64,000 nt of DNA from Bacteroidales bacterium M7 (lineage in GTDB: Bacteria; Bacteroidota; Bacteroidia; Bacteroidales; Muribaculaceae). The notes under the pieces are model-generated. The model was not told the DNA's origin. It ran no database searches and saw nothing but the letters and a program-made list of their open reading frames with translations. Every line of letters begins with the position of its first letter. The first letter of the stretch is position 1. Shown piece by piece: positions 16,636 to 25,105 of the stretch. The stretch lies in NCBI GenBank assembly GCA_001689515.1, contig LUJR01000011.1, positions 1 through 64,000 on the forward strand, in the 5' to 3' direction. A program made the position numbers and the translations under genes.

Positions 16636-19026
16636 TCAGTCAAACATACCCTCGATGGAGGTTTCTGTAGCGTTGTTGTCGGCATCAGACATGTCATCGT
16701 CCTCGCCGAAGTAGTCTTTGCCGCAGAGGTCTACATCTGCCGGGAATTCAAATTTAGTGGCTTGGCTGTAGGGAAGGGATTTGTCTCCGTAGATTTTCTT
16801 CATGAATAATCCATAGATCGGCAATGCCATTGCAGCACCCTGACCATATGCCATGGTGTTGAAGTGGATGTAGCGTTCGTCGCCACCTACCCATGTGCCT
16901 GCCACAAGCTCAGGGGTGAAGCCCATAAACCATCCGTCGGCATTGTAGTTGGTGGTACCTGTCTTACCGCCCATCTCGGCAGTGAGATTATAGGGCGGAC
17001 GACGCACACGCGAGCCTGTACCGCCGCTCACCACATTCATCAGCATCGACAGGATGCGGTAATACGCTTTCTCGCTGATGACTTCGGTATATCGGGGGGT
17101 AAACTCGCTGATTATGTTGCCCTGGGCATCGGCTATGGCTGTCACATACATAGGGGCGGCGCGCATGCCCTTGTTGGCAAAGGCAGTGTACGCGCTGACC
17201 ATCTCCTGTACCGACACATCGCATGGACCGAGCGACAGCGACATCACAGGGTCAAGGTGTGAGTTGATGCCGAAGTTGTGCATCTGGCGAACGAGTTCCG
17301 CCGGCGACAGTTCGCTGATGAGACGTGCCGAAATCCAGTTATTGGAGTTGGTCAATGCCCATCTCAGGTCGACCATCTCGCCTACACGGGCTTTGCCTGC
17401 ATTGCGCGGCATCCACACGTTGCCGGCTTCGTCGGTGATGACCGGCTGAGTGTTTGAGAACACGTCGCATGGGGTGAAACCTTCCTCCATAGCATAGGTG
17501 TAGAGGAACGGCTTGACTGTTGAACCGATCTGTCGGCGTCCTGTCGATACCATGTCATATTGGAAGAATGGGAAGCTCGGACCTCCCACATAGGCTTTCA
17601 CCGCTCCGGTCTTGGGATCCATAGCCATGAATCCTGTGCGCAGGAATGACTTGTGATAGAGCAGGGAATCCATCGGGGTCATCACGGTGTCGACGATGCC
17701 GGAGTAGCTGAATACCTTCATGTCGCGTGGTGTGCGGAATGCTTCCTCTATCTCCTCACGGCTTTTGCCCCCTGCTTTCATGGCGCGGTAGCGCTCGGTC
17801 TGCTTCATAGCCATCTTGATGAGATGGTTGAGGCGGATTTCGCTGATTTCGGCGCGGTTTCCAGTATATGGACCATACTTGTTGCCGCGTTTTTCGCGGA
17901 AGAAAGCCGGCTGGAGGTAGCCACCGAGATGTTCCTGCACTGCCTCCTCGGCATACTGCTGCATGCGCGAGTCAAGGGTGGTGTATATTTTCAGACCGTC
18001 GTTGTATATGTCGTAGCGGCTTCCGTCGGGCTTGGGATTCTTTTCTACCCATCCGTAGAGCGGATTGGTAGCCCACTGGAGGGAGTCGTCAGAGTATTTC
18101 TGCATTTCCCACGATGCATACTCGCTCTTGACAGGAAATTTAGCGCGGAGCATGCGGCGAAGTTCCTCACGGAAATAGGGCGCTGGTCCCGCCTTATGGT
18201 CCACACGGTGGAAGTCCAGCTCTATGGGAAGTGCTTTGAGAGAGTCAGCTTCAGCTTCGGTAAGCATGTCGGCGGCAAGCATCTGGTCAAACACCACGTT
18301 GCGGCGTTCGCGTGTACGCTCGGGATGGCGCACGGGATTGTAGAGCGAGGGGTTCTTGACCATGCCTACGAGCATGGCAGCTTCCTGTATGTTGAGCTGC
18401 GATGGCAGCTTGCCGAAATATACCCATGCGGCAGACTTGATACCCACGGCGTTGTACAGGAAGTCAAACTGGTTGAGATACATCTTGATTATCTCATCCT
18501 TGCTGTAGTAACGCTCCAGCTTGACCGCAATCATCCACTCTATGGGCTTCTGCATGGCTCGGCTCAATATGTTTTCGCTCTTGGGCGAATAGAGCTGCTT
18601 GGCGAGCTGCTGGGTGATGGTGGAGCCGCCTCCGGCGTTTTTCTGTCCCATCAGCAGCGTCTTGGTGGCAACACGCATCAAGGCACGTGCGTCGATGCCT
18701 GAATGGTCGCGGAAGCGGGAGTCCTCCGTGGCTATCAGGGCATCTGTCACATAAGGTGAGATTTCGTCAAAATCGGCATACACACGGTTGCCGGTGTTGC
18801 GGAAGAAACGACCTAACTCCTGCCCGTCAGACGAGTATATGACCGACGCGAATTTATCTTGGGGATTTTTAAGCTGTTCGATATCAGGCATGTACCCTAT
18901 GACCCCATTATAGATGAGGATGAGGAATACGAGTATGGCGGTTATGGCGAGGCCGAAGCTGACCCACATCATCGGGATTAGCCTGCGGACCAAAGGTGTC
19001 TTGGTTTTGGGTTTGGCCGATTTCAT
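16636..19026 (-). CDS. mrcA: Penicillin-binding protein 1A, bifunctional
   Basis: This enzyme polymerises and cross-links peptidoglycan in the periplasm. The 796 residues start with a cytoplasmic tail and one membrane anchor (about 20-43). The family 51 glycosyltransferase domain has catalytic Glu101 in ATEDSRFRDHSG and the GGGSTITQQLAKQLY motif. The transpeptidase domain has the serine in GSTVKPFLY (about 500), the SNN motif and KTGTTN (about 688). The C-terminal tail is acidic. A promoter lies about 80 bases upstream, and the LysM and PorT-like genes follow on the same strand. Confidence 0.95.
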   Translation of the reverse strand: MKSAKPKTKTPLVRRLIPMMWVSFGLAITAILVFLILIYNGVIGYMPDIEQLKNPQDKFASVIYSSDGQELGRFFRNTGNRVYADFDEISPYVTDALIATEDSRFRDHSGIDARALMRVATKTLLMGQKNAGGGSTITQQLAKQLYSPKSENILSRAMQKPIEWMIAVKLERYYSKDEIIKMYLNQFDFLYNAVGIKSAAWVYFGKLPSQLNIQEAAMLVGMVKNPSLYNPVRHPERTRERRNVVFDQMLAADMLTEAEADSLKALPIELDFHRVDHKAGPAPYFREELRRMLRAKFPVKSEYASWEMQKYSDDSLQWATNPLYGWVEKNPKPDGSRYDIYNDGLKIYTTLDSRMQQYAEEAVQEHLGGYLQPAFFREKRGNKYGPYTGNRAEISEIRLNHLIKMAMKQTERYRAMKAGGKSREEIEEAFRTPRDMKVFSYSGIVDTVMTPMDSLLYHKSFLRTGFMAMDPKTGAVKAYVGGPSFPFFQYDMVSTGRRQIGSTVKPFLYTYAMEEGFTPCDVFSNTQPVITDEAGNVWMPRNAGKARVGEMVDLRWALTNSNNWISARLISELSPAELVRQMHNFGINSHLDPVMSLSLGPCDVSVQEMVSAYTAFANKGMRAAPMYVTAIADAQGNIISEFTPRYTEVISEKAYYRILSMLMNVVSGGTGSRVRRPPYNLTAEMGGKTGTTNYNADGWFMGFTPELVAGTWVGGDERYIHFNTMAYGQGAAMALPIYGLFMKKIYGDKSLPYSQATKFEFPADVDLCGKDYFGEDDDMSDADNNATETSIEGMFD

Positions 19027-19107
19027 TCTCCGGGAAGGTTAATATGATGTTCCATATGTGATATACTGCAGATACAGGCCATGCATCCGCAAGTAACGAT
19101 ATACGTG

Positions 19108-19139
19108 CAAAATTAAGCATTATTTCCGACATCCGCAAT
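19108..19139 (-). promoter_or_regulatory. Promoter of the mrcA operon
   Basis: On the minus strand ATTG (19139-19136), a 20-base spacer and TAATTTTG (19115-19108). The fit to the Bacteroides consensus is very good, and the predicted start is about 78 bases ahead of the mrcA ATG. Confidence 0.7.
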
Positions 19140-19318
19140 GCGTTTTAGCCCAAGCAGCTGTTATGGCTGCGGTTGTAGACTGGAAATAGCCTTCTGTCGC
19201 AAAACCATAAATGTAAGAGTGGTGTTATTATATGTGAAGATGTGATTACATGATCGGAATGATGATCCGATAAAAGATTACAAAATTAGAGATTAATATA
19301 TTCAGCTTGATTACTATT

Positions 19319-21130
19319 ATGAGACATTTTTTACTTTCTGTACTGACGCTTATGTCGGCATCGCTTGCGGCAAATGCCGTGATAAGTGAGACTGACGAAC
19401 CTCCGATTTTCAATACGGCGGATGGCAGCATCACCGACCCTAATGGGGGGCACGTGTTTGACGAGTCGAAAAACGATGATGAAACGGCGATGTTTGTGCG
19501 TGATTATATCCAGTCAAACTACATCGCAAGGAGCATACCCAGCCCTCTTGATGCTGACTATTATCTTGATCTGTTTAAGGACAACAAACTCATTCCTCTT
19601 ATCTATAATGAAGCTGAGGGATGCTATATGTGTGCTGTCCCGGTCCTTGACAGCGAGTGGAAGATATATGCCAAAGAATACTTTGAAACCACAGACAATA
19701 GCCGTGACAAGTATATCTACGGCACAAGCGAGCAGTATGCACCACAAGGATGTGGAGGTAGCGCATATTATATGAATTCTACCGAATGGCGTAAAATGTC
19801 AAATCCAGGTGCTAACTGCAACATCCAGATTCCTCAGGGAAGCACGAACCAAAACCGCGTGTTTTATAACTGTACGCTTAAATTCCGTCCGACCAGCGGA
19901 GACAACTGGAACGGCGAGTTCATAATGACAGGTACTCAGGCTGGTAGTAAGCCGACGTTGGCGATAGAGGGCGTAGGTACGGCGATTTCGTCATTTGCCG
20001 GCAATGTGGATTTCACTATCAAACCGACTGGTGTGTATGAGCCGGATAAGCAGACATATACCGTGGTGATGTCATATACTGACCGCTACGGTGAGATGCA
20101 GTCTTCTACCGTGGATGTGACAGGCTTGACGGGCACATTTAAGAATGTGGCAGTGCTTAAAGGCGGTGAGGTCACCAGCTTCACGCTTGAGGCATCAGGC
20201 ACTTCACTTCCTGTGTATAATGACAAGGGTCAATATGACGGAACTACTCAGGATCTGGCTGCCACCGGGAGTGCCGAGATTACCACTCTCGCCGAACCAT
20301 ATATCATAGGCTCGATCAAAGGCATTGAATGGAGTCCGACAAAGCTGCTTACACAGGTAGAAGATGCTCGTCATAGCGGTTATACGAAGCTGATTGGTGA
20401 GGGTACCCCCCTTTGCGAAGTCAATCCGACCAATCAGAATGCCTATACCACATTGGTCTGGGAGGATGTGCAGTTTATATCAATGGCTCCCAATACGGCT
20501 GCCTCAGATGTGATGAGATACCGATTCGTGACGGTATTGCCCACGAGCGCGTCCGACCCGAATCCGTGGAACTCTGTCAATTCAGGCAAACAATACTTTC
20601 CGAAGCCTGGTGCTGTGTATGCGCCTAACACCGTGGCATGTGTGACGAACTCTCAGGATAAGGCTGGAGCTGCCACGCAGGAGTGCTACAATATGATTTC
20701 CACAATCACGGCGGCAGATGGTGAGACCGAATGGGTGCAGGAATGGTATGATACCTCCTTTGAAGCGGTGACATCTGGGGTAGAGACCGCATGGCGAGCT
20801 GATAACAAGACAGCTGATGGCTCTTATACACTCCCGGGTACAACTTCCACTCAACGTGCTGCCGATGAGAAACTTGCATATTACGTATATCTCGACATGG
20901 CTAATGGCACAGACGGTGGACCGCGTCAGGCGATATATTGGAATTATACTTCTGATCCTACGGATATCGACGATGTATCTCTGGATACAGCAAATGAGAC
21001 TCCTGATGTGGTGGACGTATATAACATGCAGGGCGTATGTATTCGCCATGATGTCCCGGCATCACAGGCTTTGGATAATCTCCCTGAAGGTATATACATC
21101 TACGGCGGTCACAAGTACATGGTCCGTTAA
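19319..21130 (+). CDS. Large secreted protein with sorting-like C-terminus
   Basis: I do not recognise a catalytic family. The protein has 603 residues with a signal peptide (about 1-22, cleavage near ANA). The middle (about 30-500) is rich in Thr, Ser, Asn and aromatic residues and reads as beta-sandwich material. The last 30-40 residues (VYNMQGVCIRHDV, then LPEGIYIYGGHKYMVR) match the pattern of type IX secretion C-terminal sorting domains or their short Bacteroidales variants. With sprA and porV in the window, export by that route is plausible. The ATG at 19319 is preferred to a TTG at 19307 because it begins the signal peptide. A perfect terminator follows. Confidence 0.8.
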   Translation: MRHFLLSVLTLMSASLAANAVISETDEPPIFNTADGSITDPNGGHVFDESKNDDETAMFVRDYIQSNYIARSIPSPLDADYYLDLFKDNKLIPLIYNEAEGCYMCAVPVLDSEWKIYAKEYFETTDNSRDKYIYGTSEQYAPQGCGGSAYYMNSTEWRKMSNPGANCNIQIPQGSTNQNRVFYNCTLKFRPTSGDNWNGEFIMTGTQAGSKPTLAIEGVGTAISSFAGNVDFTIKPTGVYEPDKQTYTVVMSYTDRYGEMQSSTVDVTGLTGTFKNVAVLKGGEVTSFTLEASGTSLPVYNDKGQYDGTTQDLAATGSAEITTLAEPYIIGSIKGIEWSPTKLLTQVEDARHSGYTKLIGEGTPLCEVNPTNQNAYTTLVWEDVQFISMAPNTAASDVMRYRFVTVLPTSASDPNPWNSVNSGKQYFPKPGAVYAPNTVACVTNSQDKAGAATQECYNMISTITAADGETEWVQEWYDTSFEAVTSGVETAWRADNKTADGSYTLPGTTSTQRAADEKLAYYVYLDMANGTDGGPRQAIYWNYTSDPTDIDDVSLDTANETPDVVDVYNMQGVCIRHDVPASQALDNLPEGIYIYGGHKYMVR

Positions 21131-21156
21131 TACAGATATAACGCCAATGAATCAGC

Positions 21157-21186
21157 AAACCCTGACCGCGGAAGCGGTCAGGGTTT
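21157..21186 (+). terminator. Intrinsic terminator after the secreted-protein gene
   Basis: AAACCCTGACCGC and GCGGTCAGGGTTT pair perfectly over 13 bases with a GGAA loop. TTT, then a T-rich stretch, follows. It lies 26 bases after the stop codon. Confidence 0.8.
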
Positions 21187-21200
21187 GTGTTATATTATTT

Positions 21201-21239
21201 GTAGGGACATGCTGCGTAGGGACATGCTGTGGCATCTCC
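21201..21239. repeat. REP-like palindromes, copy B
   Basis: Two GTAGGGACATGCTG starts lie in direct tandem. The second continues into an imperfect arm (GGCATCTCC). It fills the convergent gap between the secreted-protein gene and hflX, ending 22 bases from the hflX stop. It looks like a decayed or partly duplicated copy. Confidence 0.65.
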
Positions 21240-21261
21240 GCCAGCAGGCGATGCCCCATCC

Positions 21262-22485
21262 TCAGCTGAGCTCCTCTTCGTCGTATTTCTGATAGAGGAG
21301 GTCGTTGTATGGGAAACGTGAAAGATGTATCTCTCTGGCTTTCTCGTAGAGCAGACGGCGCAGTTCGTCTATGTTTGTGCCTTCTTTAGCTGAGATAAAC
21401 ACGCAGTTGTCGTTCATGCGGTTCATCCATGTGGCTTTCAGCTCGTCAAGGGGTATGTTTTCGCGTGTGCGCGGCGTAAGGTCATCTTCCTCCTTGGGTT
21501 GGTATGAAAAAGCATCAATTTTGTTGAATACCATGATGACAGGTTTCTCGGCACCCTTGCATAGATCGTTGAGGGTCTTGTTGACCACCTCTATCTGGTC
21601 TTCGAAAGTGGGGTGTGAGATATCCACTACATGCACCAGTATGTCGGCTTCGCGCACCTCGTCAAGGGTGGATTTGAAGGAGTCCACCAAGTGCGTGGGG
21701 AGTTTGCGGATGAATCCTACTGTATCTGTCAGCAGAAACGGCAGATTTTCGATGGTCACCTTGCGCACAGTGGTGTCAAGGGTGGCAAACAGCTTGTTTT
21801 CGGCGAATACCTCGCTCTTGCTCAGCAGGTTCATCAGCGTGGACTTGCCCACGTTGGTGTAGCCCACAAGTGCCACGCGTGTCAGCTTGCCGCGATTTTT
21901 GCGCTGTATGGATTTCTGCTTGTCTATGCTCTTGAGCTCCTCCTTAAGGCGCGATATGCGGTCGAGGATGATACGGCGGTCGGTTTCTATCTGTGTCTCG
22001 CCAGGTCCGCGCATGCCTATGCCGCCTCGCTGACGTTCGAGGTGGGTCCACATGCGTGTCAGTCGGGGAAGCAGGTACTGATACTGCGCCAGCTCCACCT
22101 GCGTCTTGGCGTTGGCGGTCTGCGCACGCTTGGCGAATATGTCAAGGATGAGGCTTGTGCGGTCGAGTATCTTGACTTTCAGCTCAGCCTCTATGTTGCT
22201 GACCTGTTTGCTTGTCAGATCGTCGTCAAATATCGCCATGCCGATGTCGTTGGCTTCGATATACTCGCGTATCTCGTCCAGTTTTCCTTTGCCTACGAAA
22301 GTGCGCGGGTTGGGGTAGTCGAGTTTCTGGGTGAACGTTTTGACGGTCTCGGCTCCAGCGGTGTCTGCCAGAAACTCAAGCTCGTCAAGATACTCTTTCG
22401 CCTTGGTCTCGCTCTGAGTAGGAGTGACCAGACCCACGAGCACCGCCCGCTCGGTCACCTCCTTATTTAATATCATGTCTTTCAT
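21262..22485 (-). CDS. hflX: GTPase HflX
   Basis: HflX is a ribosome-associated GTPase that splits stalled 70S ribosomes in stress. The 407 residues have an N-terminal HflX domain with a central coiled-coil region, including RGGIGMRGPGETQIETDRR (about 150-170). The GTPase domain follows: G1 GYTNVGKSTLMN (about 207), G3 DTVGFIRKLP, G4 NKID and G5 SAKEG. The length is normal. The C-terminus ends in an acidic tail. It is alone on its strand here, with a possible promoter about 120 bases upstream. Confidence 0.95.
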   Translation of the reverse strand: MKDMILNKEVTERAVLVGLVTPTQSETKAKEYLDELEFLADTAGAETVKTFTQKLDYPNPRTFVGKGKLDEIREYIEANDIGMAIFDDDLTSKQVSNIEAELKVKILDRTSLILDIFAKRAQTANAKTQVELAQYQYLLPRLTRMWTHLERQRGGIGMRGPGETQIETDRRIILDRISRLKEELKSIDKQKSIQRKNRGKLTRVALVGYTNVGKSTLMNLLSKSEVFAENKLFATLDTTVRKVTIENLPFLLTDTVGFIRKLPTHLVDSFKSTLDEVREADILVHVVDISHPTFEDQIEVVNKTLNDLCKGAEKPVIMVFNKIDAFSYQPKEEDDLTPRTRENIPLDELKATWMNRMNDNCVFISAKEGTNIDELRRLLYEKAREIHLSRFPYNDLLYQKYDEEELS

Positions 22486-22602
22486 ATCCGTCTCGTGTCA
22501 GAAATAATAAGAGGTATGGGTTTGTGTTGAATATATCAATTATCATCTTATCCTGTTCTGACATTGTATGTGATTATATGCAGATATAACAATCTGCACC
22601 TA

Positions 22603-22610
22603 CAAAAGTA
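22603..22610 (-). promoter_or_regulatory. Candidate -7 element of hflX
   Basis: TACTTTTG on the minus strand matches TAnnTTTG fully, but no TTG box sits at the right distance. Just downstream a small hairpin (GCAGAT with ATCTGC) would lie in the leader. Apart from this element and the terminator at 22724, I see nothing else in the gap from 22486 to 22779. Confidence 0.45.
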
Positions 22611-22723
22611 CGCAAAAAATCTTATATAACTGATTGTCGGATCGCGTTAATAGATTATTGCGGTCTACGGTGGCTAAAAGCGTTAGTTGGCTCAATCGGA
22701 GATGCGTTGATAAGTATTGACAT

Positions 22724-22768
22724 GAAAAGCCCCGATAAACGGGGAAGGTTACGCGCTTTATCGGGGCT
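22724..22768 (-). terminator. Terminator of the small lipoprotein gene
   Basis: AGCCCCGATAAA (22728-22739) and TTTATCGGGGCT (22757-22768) are perfect 12-base arms. On the minus strand the hairpin is followed by TTTTC. It lies just after the lipoprotein stop at 22780. Confidence 0.78.
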
Positions 22769-22779
22769 GATGTGCTGTG

Positions 22780-23169
22780 TTATTGGACTTTGATATAGGA
22801 GTCGGTTCCCATGGTCAGGTGGGTGTTGTTGTCGGAGAGCTGGTAGGGGATAGGGGTTTCGTCACCGTCCTCTATCAGTATGAAGGTGTTGCCCTCTGTG
22901 CGCCAGCTCCAAAGTTCCTCGTTGGAGGAGAATTGTCGGCTCTGCTTGTCCCATTGGCCGTCCTGACCTGTGCCGTTGGGCATGAGTTTGACTGCAAAGG
23001 CTGTGGAGGATTGCTCCTGTTCCATGTCGCTGACTGATGCCCATACGCCGCATACACCTGGAGCGTTGCCGCCTGAGGGTTCGTCATCGTCATCGTCGCC
23101 GCATGAGGTCATGGAGGCGCAAGCCACTACTGCAAATAATGCGCAGATTAGAAACTTGAACTTTTTCAT
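22780..23169 (-). CDS. Small lipoprotein with acidic export signal
   Basis: The protein has 129 residues and no recognised family. It has a lipoprotein signal with lipobox MTSC at about 20-23. Immediately after the cysteine comes GDDDDDEPSGG; an acidic run there is the known Bacteroidetes signal for placing lipoproteins on the cell surface. The rest (about 38-129) looks like a small beta-rich, lipocalin-like fold (GVWASVSDMEQEQ, WSWRTEGNTFILIEDGDE). Upstream lies the candidate structured RNA; the gene may be read from that promoter or have its own unseen one. Confidence 0.78.
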   Translation of the reverse strand: MKKFKFLICALFAVVACASMTSCGDDDDDEPSGGNAPGVCGVWASVSDMEQEQSSTAFAVKLMPNGTGQDGQWDKQSRQFSSNEELWSWRTEGNTFILIEDGDETPIPYQLSDNNTHLTMGTDSYIKVQ

Positions 23170-23186
23170 AATAGATTGGTTGGTGT

Positions 23187-23275
23187 GCCTCCGGTTCCCC
23201 CTCGTCGGCTGTTGTGATGTGGATATGAAAAACGTGAGGAACTGTTATTGTCCGCCCGTCCTTACACCCGGAGGC
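23187..23275 (-). promoter_or_regulatory. Long-range pairing ahead of the lipoprotein gene
   Basis: GCCTCCGG lies in the loop of the last hairpin of the upstream RNA (minus strand, 23275-23268). CCGGAGGC lies 18-25 bases before the lipoprotein ATG (23194-23187). They are perfectly complementary over eight bases. If a transcript reads through, this would form a pseudoknot next to the ribosome-binding region. Confidence 0.45.
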
Positions 23276-23565
23276 TCTGGTATAGCCCATCGTAGTTGAA
23301 CGGGCAAACAAGCAGAAGCCTCACGCCGAATATGTGCTTATGCACGGCAATGCTGCGACACTTCAGGGTGCCGTGGCGATGCCGGATGAATGTACATATC
23401 CACAAAGGCATCTACCGTCTGCCTCATCCTTGACTACGATTGAAAATTTACCAGATTTCCGGGCGTCAAGGAAGAGCGTCGATAAATACGCTTTCCGATT
23501 AATATTATGTCTGCAGACCTGTGCGCGTGGCAGCCGTTTGGTGGACACGCCGCTGCCAAGCCTAC
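23227..23565 (-). ncRNA. Candidate structured RNA of about 340 bases
   Basis: Between a promoter at 23571-23602 and a T5 run at 23232-23228, the minus strand can fold into a chain of six hairpins. Their spans are 23529-23557, 23470-23496, 23428-23471 (sharing two bases with the previous one), 23378-23412, 23343-23375 and 23233-23325. The last has a 7-base outer stem and a 13-base inner stem (23298-23310 with 23249-23261). Its three non-Watson-Crick pairs are G-U on the minus strand but A-C on the plus strand. No convincing protein is encoded. I looked for tmRNA, RNase P RNA and SRP RNA landmarks and found none. Family membership is unknown to me; it could be an independent RNA or the leader of the lipoprotein gene. 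Confidence 0.5.
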
Positions 23566-23570
23566 GGATG

Positions 23571-23602
23571 CAAATATCCGAATTAGTTTGCAATCAGACA
23601 AA
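23571..23602 (-). promoter_or_regulatory. Promoter of the candidate structured RNA
   Basis: On the minus strand TTTG (23602-23599), a 20-base spacer and GATATTTG (23578-23571, 7 of 8 matches). It points away from the tRNA-Glu promoter 46 bases to its right. Confidence 0.6.
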
Positions 23603-23647
23603 TTATGTCTGTTAAAACGGCTCTATTTGTAAAAGGATGTTAATAAA

Positions 23648-23679
23648 TTTGCGTATTCGGATATTTGGGCGTATATTTG
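23648..23679 (+). promoter_or_regulatory. Promoter of the tRNA-Glu / rpsT unit
   Basis: TTTG at 23648-23651, a 20-base spacer and TATATTTG at 23672-23679, a perfect consensus match. Transcription should start about 33 bases before the first tRNA. Confidence 0.85.
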
Positions 23680-23715
23680 CAGTCGCTTTTGGTGACAAGC
23701 CGGAGCGATTGTGTT

Positions 23716-23787
23716 GGCCCATTCGTCTATCGGCTAGGACGCAAGATTTTCATTCTTGAAAGAGGAGTTCGATTCTCCTATGGGCTA
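23716..23787 (+). tRNA. tRNA-Glu (anticodon UUC), copy 1
   Basis: The 72-base cloverleaf has acceptor arms GGCCCAT and ATGGGCT (with a G-U first pair, as in other Bacteroidetes tRNA-Glu), and anticodon stem CAAGA/TCTTG. The loop TTTTCAT gives anticodon UUC, and the T-arm is AGGAGTTCGATTCTCCT. CCA is not encoded. It is identical to the copy at 24195. Confidence 0.95.
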
Positions 23788-23841
23788 CTAAACAAAAACA
23801 TTACAACAACAAACAAGCTACAAAAATTACGATTTTCAACG

Positions 23842-24099
23842 ATGGCAAACCATAAATCATCAGAGAAGAGAATCCGTCAGACTGTGACACGCAACCTTCG
23901 CAACCGTTACTATGCCAAGACTGCTCGTAACGCTGTTCGCGCTCTCCGCAAGCTCACCGATAAGGCTGAAGCTCAGGCACGTTTCGTGAAGGTTGAAGCT
24001 ATGCTTGACCGTCTTGCTGCTAAGAACACCATCTCTAAGAACAAGGCTTCAAACCTCAAGAGCAAGCTCGCGCGTCACATCAACAAGCTCTCTGCTTAA
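23842..24099 (+). CDS. rpsT: Ribosomal protein S20
   Basis: S20 is a primary binder of 16S rRNA in the small subunit. The 85 residues are highly basic and helical (MANHKSSEKRIRQ near the start, KNKASNLKSKLARHINKL at the end), the normal length. The frame extends upstream through the tRNA, but the ATG at 23842 begins the known protein. The gene sits between two identical tRNA-Glu genes and probably shares their transcript. Confidence 0.96.
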   Translation: MANHKSSEKRIRQTVTRNLRNRYYAKTARNAVRALRKLTDKAEAQARFVKVEAMLDRLAAKNTISKNKASNLKSKLARHINKLSA

Positions 24100-24194
24100 T
24101 CCCGCAGAAAGTTACAGTAACAGCATACCGGCACCTGAGACGCATTTATCGTAGAGCGCACTGCTTTCTTGAAATGTAGGATGGCTGGAAAGTC

Positions 24195-24266
24195 GGCCCA
24201 TTCGTCTATCGGCTAGGACGCAAGATTTTCATTCTTGAAAGAGGAGTTCGATTCTCCTATGGGCTA
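24195..24266 (+). tRNA. tRNA-Glu (anticodon UUC), copy 2
   Basis: All 72 bases are identical to the copy at 23716. The flanking bases differ, so the duplicated unit is essentially the mature tRNA. The centre-to-centre distance is 479 bases, enclosing rpsT. Confidence 0.95.
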
Positions 24267-24300
24267 CATAAGTAGAATATTAAAGCGCAATCCCTCCGAG

Positions 24301-25071
24301 ATGGAGAGGTTGCGCTGTTTTTTGGACGAACAAGCGGCGACTTACAATGTGCCTGAGTTTGCCGACAGTGATCCGGTGCAGTTTCCGCGCCGTTTTTCCC
24401 GATTGGAGGATAGGGAGATAGTTTCCCTGCTCTGCTCTACCATAGCATGGGGCAATCGAAAAATGATATGCCGCGACTGTGAGAAGCTTCTTGCCATGAT
24501 GGGTGACAGTCCATATGATTTCATGATGGGAAAGGCGTATGAAACTTTGCCAGATGGCAATATCCACCGTACTTTTTTTGTGGAAAATCTACGCCGTTAC
24601 ATGCGTGGGTTGAGAGATATATATGCCCGTCATGGTTCGTTGCAGGGGTTTGCGCATCATCTGCACATCGCCGAGAGTGAGACTCCATCATGGGAACTCG
24701 TTGCGGGCATAAACCGTAGTATCTGTGATGCCAATGACGGGCAAGGTGACAGCCGATGCCTTCCGCAGAATCTTGACTCTACAGCTCTCAAGCGGGTAAA
24801 CATGGCTATGCGCTGGCTCGTCAGGAATGATGGCATCGTGGACTTAGGATGCTGGGATGTGATCAAACCGTCGCAGCTGTTCATCCCGATGGATGTCCAT
24901 GTAGGTAATCAGGCAAGAGCCTTAGACATGCTCGACCGCAAAGCCAATGACCGCCGTGCGGTAATGGAACTGACCGCCCTCCTCCGCGACTTCCGTCCAG
25001 ATGACCCTGTCATCTACGACTTCGCCCTCTTCGGCATAGGCATCACCGGTGCTACCCCTGACATGCCTTAA
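24301..25071 (+). CDS. TIGR02757-type conserved protein
   Basis: The 256 residues match the pattern of the Bacteroidetes-rich TIGR02757/DUF2400 family: FLDEQAATYNVPEF at the start, REIVSLLCSTIAWGNRKMI (about 45-63), and the C-terminal FIPMDVHVGNQARALDML and DPVIYDFALFGIGIT. The pattern of helices and the late conserved Asp recall helix-hairpin-helix DNA glycosylases, but no activity is established to my knowledge. The ATG at 24301 is chosen because the longer frame begins inside the tRNA-Glu gene. It may be read from the tRNA promoter. Confidence 0.85.
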   Translation: MERLRCFLDEQAATYNVPEFADSDPVQFPRRFSRLEDREIVSLLCSTIAWGNRKMICRDCEKLLAMMGDSPYDFMMGKAYETLPDGNIHRTFFVENLRRYMRGLRDIYARHGSLQGFAHHLHIAESETPSWELVAGINRSICDANDGQGDSRCLPQNLDSTALKRVNMAMRWLVRNDGIVDLGCWDVIKPSQLFIPMDVHVGNQARALDMLDRKANDRRAVMELTALLRDFRPDDPVIYDFALFGIGITGATPDMP

Positions 25072-25105
25072 TACGCGCTATATGGAAAAATTGTAGGTAT
25101 ATTCC

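Noticed and set aside
23227..23565. tmRNA, RNase P RNA or SRP RNA
   Set aside because: The size suits the first two, but there is no tRNA-like end or tag frame for tmRNA, no conserved P4-type core for RNase P, and no SRP domain IV loop.
23090..23593. Two minus-strand open frames (23090-23311 and 23363-23593) as small genes
   Set aside because: They fall within the hairpin chain and its downstream pairing segment, lack signal peptides or recognisable domains, and their start contexts are poor. The stems explain the sequence better than coding does. A conserved small protein cannot be fully excluded.
24235..24300. Upstream extension of the TIGR02757-type gene
   Set aside because: The extension begins inside the second tRNA-Glu gene. 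The ATG at 24301 gives the expected family start.
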